A stretch of 6,519 bases of DNA, taken from contig JACNHM010000468.1 in NCBI GenBank assembly GCA_014383605.1, positions 1 to 6,519 on the forward strand. Reading direction: 5' to 3'. Within the stretch, counting starts at the first letter, position 1. Each line of letters starts with the position of its first letter. Made by a program: the position numbers and the translations under genes. The notes under the pieces are model-generated. The model ran no database searches. It saw only the letters and a list, made by a program, of their open reading frames with translations, and was not told where the DNA came from. The stretch is from Chloroflexota bacterium (GTDB lineage: Bacteria; Chloroflexota; Anaerolineae; UBA3071). This document shows, piece by piece, positions 1 to 5,335 of this stretch.

Positions 1-51
1 TGTATAATATACAGCGGCAGGTCTTTCGGATGCCAGGCAAGCACGACACCC
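1..51. other. Spacer after darA with short palindrome
   Basis: These 51 bases follow the darA stop. They contain the AT-rich palindrome GTATA-A-TATAC at 2-12, which includes a TATAAT on the + strand and a -10-like TATTAT on the minus strand. No -35 box, terminator hairpin with U-tract or further gene start can be recognised in so short a stretch. It may be part of a promoter or operator for the next gene outside the window. Confidence 0.25.
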
Positions 52-339
52 TCATACGCCGACGCACGATTCCACGCTCAGGATAAAGACCAGGGCGCGG
101 CGCATGGTCAACCCCGTCTTGTTCGGCTCCAGTTCGGCGTGGGGACGGCAGGAGGTGGTAACGATCTGCACCGCTCCATCCACCTGCGTATCTTCCACCC
201 CGATGAGCAGCGTGACGTTGTTCTGCCGCAAAAATCCGCCGCTGCTGTTGATGCGGGTAACCCCGTAATCGTTTCTTAGCAGGGCATCAATGACCCTGTC
301 GGCATCGCCGGCCTGGACGATAGCCAGCAGCAGTTTCAT
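52..339 (-). CDS. darA: DarA/PstA-type PII-like protein (cyclic-di-AMP receptor family, DUF970)
   Basis: Small cytoplasmic PII-like protein of 95 residues. It matches the DarA/PstA (YaaQ) family of c-di-AMP receptors: start MKLLLAIVQ, the family core TRINSSGGFLRQNNVTLLIGVED (split across 28-50) and the closing strand ALVFILSVE. By ungapped comparison with the Staphylococcus protein (recalled), T28, G35, F36, L37, N41 and G47, around the nucleotide pocket, are kept, while N24 and R26 become D24 and G26. The loop after C64 is about 13 residues shorter than in Firmicute members, so ligand specificity is uncertain. It has AGGAGG (349-354) 9 nt before the ATG at 337-339, and only 15 nt separate it from atpG, so it should be co-transcribed with the ATPase. 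Homologues sense c-di-AMP, which controls potassium and osmolyte balance. A role in tuning this ATPase is inference. Confidence 0.85.
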   Translation of the reverse strand: MKLLLAIVQAGDADRVIDALLRNDYGVTRINSSGGFLRQNNVTLLIGVEDTQVDGAVQIVTTSCRPHAELEPNKTGLTMRRALVFILSVESCVGV

Positions 340-354
340 GGTACGGCACCTCCT

Positions 355-1245
355 CTACTGGTGACCTTCCTCTTCCCGGACGCCGGGCAGCAGTCCGGCT
401 CCGGCGACCAGATCCAGCATCTCCCTGGTGATGGCCTGCTGGCGGGCCTGGTGGTACTCCAGGGTCAACTCCTCGATCAACTGCTGGCTGTTCTGGCTGG
501 CCCCGTCCATGACCCGAAAACGTGCCGCCTGCTCGCTGGCTGCCGACTCGATCACCGCCAGGTACAACCCCACGGTGACGAGTTGGGTCATTGCCAGGGC
601 ATGGAGCTGCGCCGCCTCGGTCTCCACGATGGTCGGCGGCCAGGCTTCCTGGCCGGGCGTGCCCACGGCCATGGGGGGTGGAATCAAGCGGCGGGTCACC
701 GGCTCGTAGGCCACTGCCGAACAATAGCGGTTGTACAGCACCTGCAGGCCGTCAATCTGCCCCGCCTCGTAAGCGTCCATTGCCCATTCGGCCAGGGCCT
801 GCGCCTGGGCAAAGGGCCACAGCGCGGTCGTCGGCAGTCGCTCGGCACGCAGGATCGGCTCTCCCTGGCGCTGAAAGTGACGCCTGGCGCGCTCGCCCAG
901 GGTCAACAGGTGCAGGGTCTGTCCCTGGGCCCGCTGCTCGGCGATGAAACCTTTGGCTGCCTCCAGCACCGCGCGGTTGAAGCCGCCGCACAACCCTCGC
1001 TCGGCGGCGATGACCAGCAGGGCCTCGCCCGTTACCGGTTTGCCTCGGCGAGAGTCGGGGGGCGGTAGATGGGGAGCGACGATGGCCAGTACCTCCTCCA
1101 GTTGACGGGTGTATTCCCGTGCCGCCTCCAGTCGCCGCAGGGCAGCGCGCCAGGTCGCGGCGGCGATGGTGCGCAGGGCAGTGAGGATGGGCTCGATGCC
1201 CTTGATGTTTTCCAGCCGCTGTTCGATGCGTTCGACGTCTTCCAT
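355..1245 (-). CDS. atpG: N-ATPase F1 subunit gamma
   Basis: Central rotor shaft that turns inside alpha3-beta3 and couples to the c-ring. The 296 residues match the family: an N-terminal helix with ERIEQRLENIKGIEPILTAL (5-24), the Rossmann-like middle domain with the hallmark GLCGGFN (84-90), and the long C-terminal helix with SEQAARFRVMDGASQN (237-252) and LTLEYHQARQQAIT (260-273), followed by MLDLVAGA. The opening MEDVERIEQRLENIKG in place of the usual SLREIKRRI..IK.T..IT resembles alternate-type gamma subunits. The ATG at 1243-1245 follows AGGGG (1254-1258) with 8-nt spacing and lies 12 nt after the atpA stop. The TAG stop at 355-357 directly abuts the Shine-Dalgarno of the next gene. In known N-ATPase operons gamma is normally the last gene; here one more follows. 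Confidence 0.97.
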   Translation of the reverse strand: MEDVERIEQRLENIKGIEPILTALRTIAAATWRAALRRLEAAREYTRQLEEVLAIVAPHLPPPDSRRGKPVTGEALLVIAAERGLCGGFNRAVLEAAKGFIAEQRAQGQTLHLLTLGERARRHFQRQGEPILRAERLPTTALWPFAQAQALAEWAMDAYEAGQIDGLQVLYNRYCSAVAYEPVTRRLIPPPMAVGTPGQEAWPPTIVETEAAQLHALAMTQLVTVGLYLAVIESAASEQAARFRVMDGASQNSQQLIEELTLEYHQARQQAITREMLDLVAGAGLLPGVREEEGHQ

Positions 1246-1257
1246 AGGATAGGCCCC

Positions 1258-2790
1258 TTACCCGGCCCCACCCTCAGGCACGAAAGCTGCCCGCACAGCA
1301 GTGATGACCTGCTCCAGTTCAGCTTCCATCTCTGGCGTCAGCTCGTCGCCATCGGCCAGGTGTTGGTAGAGAGCGGGATGCTGGCGGGGCACGAGTTCCA
1401 GCAGAGTTGATTCAAAACGGGCCACCTCGTCCAGGGGCAGGTCGTCCAGGTGCCCCCGGGAGGCAGTGTATAAGACCACTACCTGCTGCGCCAGGGAGAG
1501 GGGGGCGTTCTGCTCCTGTTTCAAGACCTCTGCCAGGTGCTCCCCGCGAGTGATCTGGCGGCGGGTGCGCTCGTCAACTTCGCCGCCGAAGCGGGTGAAG
1601 CGAGCCACCTCCTCGTACTGGGCCAGCTCCAGGCGCAGGCGTCCGGCCACGGCCCGCATGGCCGGGCGCTGGGCCGCGCCGCCCACCCGCGAGACGGAGA
1701 GCCCCACGTCAATGGCCGGGCGGAAGCCGCGGTTGAAGCGCCCGCTGTCCAGGTAGATCTGGCCGTCGGTGATGGAGATCAGGTTGGTGGGGATGTAGGC
1801 CGCGATCTGGCCCCGCTTGGTCTCCACGATAGGCAAGGCGGTCAGCGAGCCGCTGCCCAGGGTTTCGTCGAACTGGCCGGCTCGCTCCAGCAGACGGGCG
1901 TGCAGGTAGAAGATGTCGCCCGGATAAGCCTCTCGCCCCGGGGGCCGGCGCAGCAGCAGCGAGAGCTCGCGGTAGGTATCGGCGTGCTTACTCAGGTCGT
2001 CGTAGACGATGAGCGCGTCCCGGCCCTGGTAGACGAAATACTCGGCCATGGTGCAGCCGGCGTAGGGGGCCAGGTAGCGCAGGGCCGGGGGGGCATCGGG
2101 GTCGGCCACCACGACGACGGTGTGGGCCAGCGCCCCGTGGCTCTCCAGGGACTGGATCACCGCCTGGGCCGACGATTTCTTCTGGCCGATGCTGACGTAG
2201 ACACAGACCACGTCGCCCTCTCGCTGGTTGATGATGGTGTCCACGGCGATGACCGTCTTGCCCGTCTGCCGGTCGCCGACGATCAGTTCCCGCTGCCCGC
2301 GGCCGATGGGCACCAGGGCATCAATTGCCTTGAGGCCGGTGTGCAGCGGCCGGCTCACCGGGCTGCGCTCGACCACGTTTGGCGCTTCCCGCTCCAGGTG
2401 ATGCCAGTCAGCGGCAACCACGGGGCCCCTGCCGTCCAGCGGCCGGCCCAGGGGATCCACCACCCGCCCCACCAGTTCCGCGCCCACCGGTACCCGCAGC
2501 CGGCGACCGGTGCTGGTCACCAGGTCGCCCCCTTGCAATCCTTCGTCGGACCCCAGCAAGATACAGTCAATACGTCGCCGGTCCAGGTTGAGGATCAGGC
2601 CCTGCACACCGATGGGGAAATCCACCAGCTCATCGGTCATAGCGCGGGGCAGCCCGGAGAGGCCAGCCACGCCGCTGCCCACCTGGAGCAGGGTGCCCAC
2701 GTCCAGGAAGCGCACCTGGTGCGCTGGCTGGGCACGGGCCTTCTCTCGCACCAGTTCCAGCAATGCTGGCAGACGAAAGCGTTCCTTCAC
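1258..2790 (-). CDS. atpA: N-ATPase F1 subunit alpha
   Basis: Regulatory nucleotide-binding subunit of the F1 head; three copies alternate with beta. It has the full family length of 510 residues: N-terminal beta-barrel (about 25-95), nucleotide-binding domain with Walker A GDRQTGKT (172-179) and Walker B DALIVYDD (258-265), the alpha/beta signature PAIDVGLSVSRVGGAAQ (358-374) and a helical C-terminal domain. R368 in that signature is the arginine finger that reaches into the catalytic site on beta. The GTG start at 2788-2790 is supported by GGAGG 8 nt upstream and by the expected N-terminal length. The stop TAA at 1258-1260 is also the beginning of the AAGGGG site used by atpG. No key residue is missing and codon use looks like that of its neighbours. 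Position after atpF and before atpG is as in all F-type operons. Confidence 0.98.
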   Translation of the reverse strand: MKERFRLPALLELVREKARAQPAHQVRFLDVGTLLQVGSGVAGLSGLPRAMTDELVDFPIGVQGLILNLDRRRIDCILLGSDEGLQGGDLVTSTGRRLRVPVGAELVGRVVDPLGRPLDGRGPVVAADWHHLEREAPNVVERSPVSRPLHTGLKAIDALVPIGRGQRELIVGDRQTGKTVIAVDTIINQREGDVVCVYVSIGQKKSSAQAVIQSLESHGALAHTVVVVADPDAPPALRYLAPYAGCTMAEYFVYQGRDALIVYDDLSKHADTYRELSLLLRRPPGREAYPGDIFYLHARLLERAGQFDETLGSGSLTALPIVETKRGQIAAYIPTNLISITDGQIYLDSGRFNRGFRPAIDVGLSVSRVGGAAQRPAMRAVAGRLRLELAQYEEVARFTRFGGEVDERTRRQITRGEHLAEVLKQEQNAPLSLAQQVVVLYTASRGHLDDLPLDEVARFESTLLELVPRQHPALYQHLADGDELTPEMEAELEQVITAVRAAFVPEGGAG

Positions 2791-3566
2791 GCCTGCAACC
2801 TCCGTTCCAGCTCGCTCACCAGCTCATCGCGCAGGTCCAGCAGCCGCCGCTGCAGGCTGTAGTCAATGATGGAGTCGCCCAGGCGCACCTTGAGGCCTGC
2901 GATGAGGGTCGGGTCGGTCTCTATGGTCAGGGTGAGGGTGCGGTTGACCAGGGCCGACAGGGTATCGGCCAGGGTCTGCTGCTGTTCCTCGCTGAGGGGC
3001 AGGGGGGTATGGACCCGGGCTACCGGCTGCCGCTCGGCCATCATGCGGCGGTAGGTTTCCACTCGCTGGCGGTCGGTCCGGCCCAACTCCCAGATGTGGG
3101 CTACCAGACGAGCGATCAGGTCATCGTGCATGGACTGGGTGGCGACGCCCTGTAAGCTCAGGGCAGCCAATTCGATGATGGTGTCCAGCACCTCATTGTA
3201 GTTCGCGGTGATGGCCTGTGCCCGCTCCTGTGCGCTCTCAGCCCGCATCTCCGCCCGCAGCGCCTCGGCCTCGGCCTGGGCCTGGCGCAGGATGCCCCAG
3301 GCCTGCTGCTCCGATTCCTCCCTGGCCTGCCGAACGATCTTTTCGGCCTCTTCTTCCGCCCCTTTCAGGCGCGCTGCCAGGCGCTCGCGCAGCGCTTCGG
3401 CCTCGTTCCTGTCCTGGGCCGCCTGGTCCAGCATGGTCTTCATTTCGGCCGTCCGCTGGTGCATCAGGCGCCGCGCAGGCTTAAAAAGGAACTTGCCCAG
3501 GACGACTGCCAGGATCAGGAAGTTGACGATTTGAAAGAGCAGGGTGGACAGATCAAGTTCGAGCAT
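2787..3566 (-). CDS. atpF: N-ATPase Fo subunit b with delta-like C-terminus
   Basis: Peripheral-stalk subunit that holds F1 to the membrane stator. Of 259 residues, 6-28 form the single N-terminal membrane helix (LSTLLFQIVNFLILAVVLGK), followed by a long charged, alanine- and glutamate-rich coiled coil (about 35-135), as in ordinary b subunits of about 160 residues. The last 75 residues resemble the C-terminal domain of subunit delta: PLSEEQ (190-195) and DPTLIAGLKVRLGDSIIDYSLQ split over 218-239, close to the delta pattern of DP.LIGG..VRIGD..ID.S. No separate atpH exists in the operon, so this protein probably supplies the delta contact to alpha. Longer b subunits are typical of N-ATPases; mycobacteria have an unrelated b-delta fusion. 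The ATG at 3564-3566 follows AAGGAG (3575-3580) with 8-nt spacing. The stop overlaps the atpA start as GTGA. Confidence 0.93.
   Translation of the reverse strand: MLELDLSTLLFQIVNFLILAVVLGKFLFKPARRLMHQRTAEMKTMLDQAAQDRNEAEALRERLAARLKGAEEEAEKIVRQAREESEQQAWGILRQAQAEAEALRAEMRAESAQERAQAITANYNEVLDTIIELAALSLQGVATQSMHDDLIARLVAHIWELGRTDRQRVETYRRMMAERQPVARVHTPLPLSEEQQQTLADTLSALVNRTLTLTIETDPTLIAGLKVRLGDSIIDYSLQRRLLDLRDELVSELERRLQA
2799..2803 (-). promoter_or_regulatory. Shine-Dalgarno deciding the GTG start of atpA
   Basis: The coding strand reads GGAGG at 2799-2803, 8 nt before the GTG at 2788-2790. This supports a GTG start that overlaps the atpF TGA stop by 4 nt (GTGA), implying translational coupling between b and alpha. 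Confidence 0.7.
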
Positions 3567-3584
3567 AGCTCACTCTCCTTCACT

Positions 3585-3736
3585 TGTCATTGCGAGCACA
3601 TTCGCTTTGCTCAGTGTAAACTCCGCGAAGCAATCTCCAAGCATGCCAGGGGGATTGCTTCCCTTCGATAGGCTCAGGACAGGCGGCGCAAACCATGCCC
3701 TGAGCGCAGCGAACGGGAGCGCGCCTCGCAATGACA
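3585..3736. repeat. 152-bp MITE/REP-like element with 12-bp terminal inverted repeats
   Basis: The ends are perfect inverted repeats: TGTCATTGCGAG at 3585-3596 and CTCGCAATGACA at 3725-3736. Inside, 3627-3638 (GAAGCAATCTCC) pairs with 3650-3661 with one mismatch, and 3661-3679 pairs imperfectly with 3698-3717 (CCCTTCG with CGAACGGG, GCTCAGG with CCTGAGC). The whole element can fold as a branched hairpin. It has no coding content of its own and nearly fills the atpE-atpF spacer: it ends 9 nt from the atpE stop and begins 4 nt from the atpF Shine-Dalgarno. The CATTGCGAG ends and CTTCGATAGGCTCAGGACAG core look like dispersed intergenic repeats seen in environmental bacteria such as Chloroflexota; that recognition is from memory. 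No convincing target-site duplication is visible. Confidence 0.8.
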
Positions 3737-3745
3737 CCTGGAATG

Positions 3746-4009
3746 TCACTGGATAAGACCCAGGAGGGGGTTGGCAAAGAGCAGGATCAGGCAGATCAGC
3801 AGCACGTAGATGGCGCAGGATTCCAGCATGGCCAGGGCCACGAAGAGGGCGGTGCTGATCTGGCCCGCCGCACCGGGTTGGCGGGCCATGGCCTCCAGTG
3901 CCGTCACCACGGCCTTGCCCTCCTGAAGGGAGGGGACTATCGTCCCCAGGATGATGAGAACGCCGCTGATGATCATTGTGGCCAGTACCACTATGGTCAT
4001 ATCTTCCAT
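3746..4009 (-). CDS. atpE: N-ATPase Fo subunit c, two-carboxylate type
   Basis: Rotor-ring subunit that carries the translocated ion. It has 87 residues and two membrane helices (about 5-28 and 51-80) joined by the polar loop ARQPGAAG (about 42-49), as in all c subunits. Helix 2 carries the essential glutamate E63 in MLESCAIY. An ungapped comparison with the sodium-binding c subunit of Ilyobacter tartaricus (recalled from memory) places E63, S64 and Y68 at its E65, S66 and Y70; C65 replaces T67, and E30 in PSLQEG replaces Q32. There are thus two carboxylates per hairpin, as in Fusobacterium nucleatum and N-type c subunits. Helix 1 has only scattered glycines (G16, G22) instead of GxGxGxG, which may mean a large ring. 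The ATG at 4007-4009 was chosen for the tandem Shine-Dalgarno; M4 is a less likely alternative. Whether sodium or protons are carried cannot be decided from sequence. Confidence 0.96.
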   Translation of the reverse strand: MEDMTIVVLATMIISGVLIILGTIVPSLQEGKAVVTALEAMARQPGAAGQISTALFVALAMLESCAIYVLLICLILLFANPLLGLIQ

Positions 4010-4020
4010 GTTTGTTTTAG

Positions 4021-4034
4021 CTCCTTTCTCCTTT
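4021..4034 (-). promoter_or_regulatory. Tandem Shine-Dalgarno sites of atpE
   Basis: On the coding strand AAAGGAG occurs twice back to back (4028-4034 and 4021-4027), followed by an 11-nt A-rich, C/T-poor spacer (CTAAAACAAAC) and the atpE ATG at 4007-4009. A duplicated strong site with an unstructured A-rich leader is what one expects for a highly translated gene. It fits the need for many c subunits per complex. The duplication is visible; its effect is inferred. Confidence 0.75.
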
Positions 4035-4035
4035 A

Positions 4036-4119
4036 TTGGATATTGGAGGTTGGATGTTGGAAGTTAGAAGTTGGATCGTTAGCCTTTCCAATCTCCAATT
4101 TCCAACCTCTAACCTCCAG
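4036..4119. repeat. Inverted array of 7-nt repeats (TTGGANN), long hairpin
   Basis: On the + strand six near-identical heptads with consensus TTGGANN occupy 4036-4077, and five heptads of the complementary form NNTCCAA occupy 4085-4119. The two halves are inverted relative to each other: 4044-4075 against 4087-4118 matches at 26 of 32 positions, with an 11-nt loop. In the transcript two mismatches become G-U pairs, giving 28 of 32 paired. The array lies between atpB and atpE and covers the last atpB codons. There is no U-tract after it, so it is not a standard terminator. It may be a repeat family scattered in the genome, or an mRNA processing or stability element. Confidence 0.85.
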
Positions 4120-4783
4120 CCTCCTCGTCCAGCGGCCCTACAGCCTGGCCGATGTAGACGATGGTCAAGAGGGTAAAGACAAAAGCTTGCAGGATGCCGA
4201 TGAGGAGATTGAACAAGAGCATCAGCACCGGGACAACGAGCGGGATGATCTGGTACAGGACGGCTACGATCACCGTCCCAGCTATCATGTTGCCAAAGAG
4301 GCGCAGGGAGAGAGATAGTGTCCTGCCTATGTGTCCCAAAAGCTCCAAAGGCAGGCTCACGAAGATCGGTCCGGCAAGGTGTTTGATATACCCCATCAGG
4401 CCTCGCTGCCGGATGCCGTAGTAGTGGACGGCGAAGAAGATGACCACTGCCAGGGCCAACGGGGTGTTGATGTCGCTGGTGGGAGAAGGCAAGCCCGGCA
4501 GAAGCCCCAGCAGGTTGGCGGTGGCGACGAAGAGAGCCATAGTGCCGATCATCGGCAGGAACTCCTCGCCGGGCCGCCTTATGGTCCTCAATATCAGTCC
4601 CTCGAGGGCCTCAATCCCGAACTCTACGAGGTGTTGCCACCCCTTGGGCTTGAGGCTCATCCTCTTTGAGACCAGATAGGCGAGGATAATCCAGACAGCC
4701 ATCATCACCCAGGTGGCCACCACCGTATCCTTGACCGGGATGCCGCCTATGGTGAAGACAACGTAAGGAAACACCTGTTCCAT
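4109..4783 (-). CDS. atpB: N-ATPase Fo subunit a (ion channel/stator)
   Basis: Membrane stator subunit that forms the two ion half-channels against the c-ring. It has 224 residues and several membrane helices: about 20-38, 76-98, 108-122, a long pair about 138-180 and about 184-213. The diagnostic stator arginine is present as R161 in SLSLRLFGNMIAG, and the C-terminal helix carries LQAFVFTLLTIVYI (about 198-211), both hallmark motifs of subunit a. The loop PTSDINTPLALA (about 101-112) also matches the family. The ATG at 4781-4783 follows GAGGAG (4790-4795) with 6-nt spacing, and that site lies in the last codons of atpR, pointing to translational coupling. The protein ends in EEAGG; the two glycine codons and the TAG stop fall inside the heptad-repeat array that fills the spacer to atpE, so the repeat forms the gene's 3' end. 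Confidence 0.96.
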   Translation of the reverse strand: MEQVFPYVVFTIGGIPVKDTVVATWVMMAVWIILAYLVSKRMSLKPKGWQHLVEFGIEALEGLILRTIRRPGEEFLPMIGTMALFVATANLLGLLPGLPSPTSDINTPLALAVVIFFAVHYYGIRQRGLMGYIKHLAGPIFVSLPLELLGHIGRTLSLSLRLFGNMIAGTVIVAVLYQIIPLVVPVLMLLFNLLIGILQAFVFTLLTIVYIGQAVGPLDEEAGG

Positions 4784-4786
4784 TCT

Positions 4787-5053
4787 TCACTCCTCGCTGA
4801 GTACCTTCCTGATCACCACTACCCTGCCGATGGTGAAGCCCGCGATAGCCGCTACGGCCCCGAGCGGCTCCAGTTTCAGCAGGGCCAGCACGACCAGACC
4901 CCAGAGTACGTATCGAAGCAGGAATCCTGCCACCATCAGGCTGCCGGTGGCAGGCGATTTCCCCCGCAGGGACCACTTGACGGTCAAAGAAAGGGAGAGA
5001 AAATACGCCACGCCTGCTGCTATGGCCAGGAGAAGACATAGCAGAAATCTCAT
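4787..5053 (-). CDS. atpR: N-ATPase accessory membrane protein AtpR
   Basis: Small hydrophobic protein of 88 residues found in N-ATPase operons; AtpR is thought to help assemble or stabilise the c-ring in the membrane. Three membrane segments can be seen: about 2-22, 37-59 and 63-82. Arginines sit inside or at the edges of the second and third (R47 in FLLRYVLW, R77 in FTIGRVVV), the pattern expected of AtpR, whose arginines were proposed to interact with the c-subunit carboxylates. The start is the ATG at 5051-5053, which overlaps the atpC stop as ATGA. The same frame stays open further upstream, but that part overlaps atpC and is arginine- and proline-rich shadow sequence. A weak GGGAG lies close to the ATG, so translation is probably coupled to atpC. 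The last two codons (GAG GAG) serve as Shine-Dalgarno for atpB. It could instead be an AtpI/AtpQ-like protein, but those normally have two membrane segments. Confidence 0.82.
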   Translation of the reverse strand: MRFLLCLLLAIAAGVAYFLSLSLTVKWSLRGKSPATGSLMVAGFLLRYVLWGLVVLALLKLEPLGAVAAIAGFTIGRVVVIRKVLSEE

Positions 5054-5331
5054 GGCTCTCCCGATAGTGTATTGAGGGTTGCCCTTGTGGTCAGCACCGT
5101 GACCCCGTCCTCTGCCACACGCAGGACGCCAGCCGCCAGGGTCAGGGTATGGTGGCCGGCTTCGTTCTCGTAGACCAGTTCGCCCGACGCCAGGGCGGCC
5201 ACCAGGGGAGCGTGGCCGGGCAGGATGCCGATAGCCCCATCGGTCAGCCGGGCTTCCACGATCTGCACCCCTTCTGCTCGCAGGCACACCCCCTCGGGGG
5301 TGATCACCCTCAACCACAGCGTTTCCGCCAT
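5050..5331 (-). CDS. atpC: N-ATPase F1 subunit epsilon, short form (beta-sandwich only)
   Basis: Central-stalk subunit that joins gamma to the c-ring. The 93 residues contain the epsilon N-terminal beta-sandwich: the opening strand LWLRVITPEG, the hallmark turn GAIGILPGHAPLVAAL (about 32-47) and the closing strands around TLAAGVLRVAEDGVTVLTTRA (about 64-84). It ends about nine residues later. Typical epsilon subunits (138 residues in E. coli) continue into a two-helix C-terminal domain that can extend into F1 and inhibit ATP hydrolysis; that domain is absent here. The ATG at 5329-5331 gives the standard family N-terminus. Upstream lies only the G-rich tract, with no clean AGGAG. The stop TGA overlaps the atpR start as ATGA, so there is no room for a lost extension before the next gene. 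The shortness looks genuine, not a frameshift, as no helical-hairpin-like sequence follows in another frame. Confidence 0.93.
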   Translation of the reverse strand: MAETLWLRVITPEGVCLRAEGVQIVEARLTDGAIGILPGHAPLVAALASGELVYENEAGHHTLTLAAGVLRVAEDGVTVLTTRATLNTLSGEP

Positions 5332-5335
5332 CTCG

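Noticed and set aside
361..1068. 235-codon open frame on the + strand
   Set aside because: It lies entirely antisense to atpG and shows only low-complexity glycine, histidine and glutamine-rich sequence, with no own ribosome site of note.
1537..2862. 441-codon open frame on the + strand
   Set aside because: It is antisense to atpA, whose motifs are unmistakable. GC-rich third positions keep the opposite strand open; the translation has no recognisable domain and a biased glycine, glutamine and histidine composition.
3732..3748. Short TGACA/TGTCA inverted repeat at the atpE 3' end
   Set aside because: Only 5 bp with a 7-nt loop next to the end of the larger element; too short to separate from chance.
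3459..3756. Small + strand open frames over the atpE-atpF spacer
   Set aside because: They run through the inverted-repeat element and antisense atpF sequence; the peptides look like no known protein.
4036..4119. CRISPR array or Rho-independent terminator
   Set aside because: Repeat units are 7 nt without spacers, so not CRISPR; the hairpin is not followed by a U-tract in the transcript and strong translation signals for atpE follow.
4787..5317. Longer 176-codon version of the AtpR frame
   Set aside because: The upstream half overlaps atpC in another frame and is arginine- and proline-rich with no membrane character. The protein proper begins at the ATG that overlaps the atpC stop.
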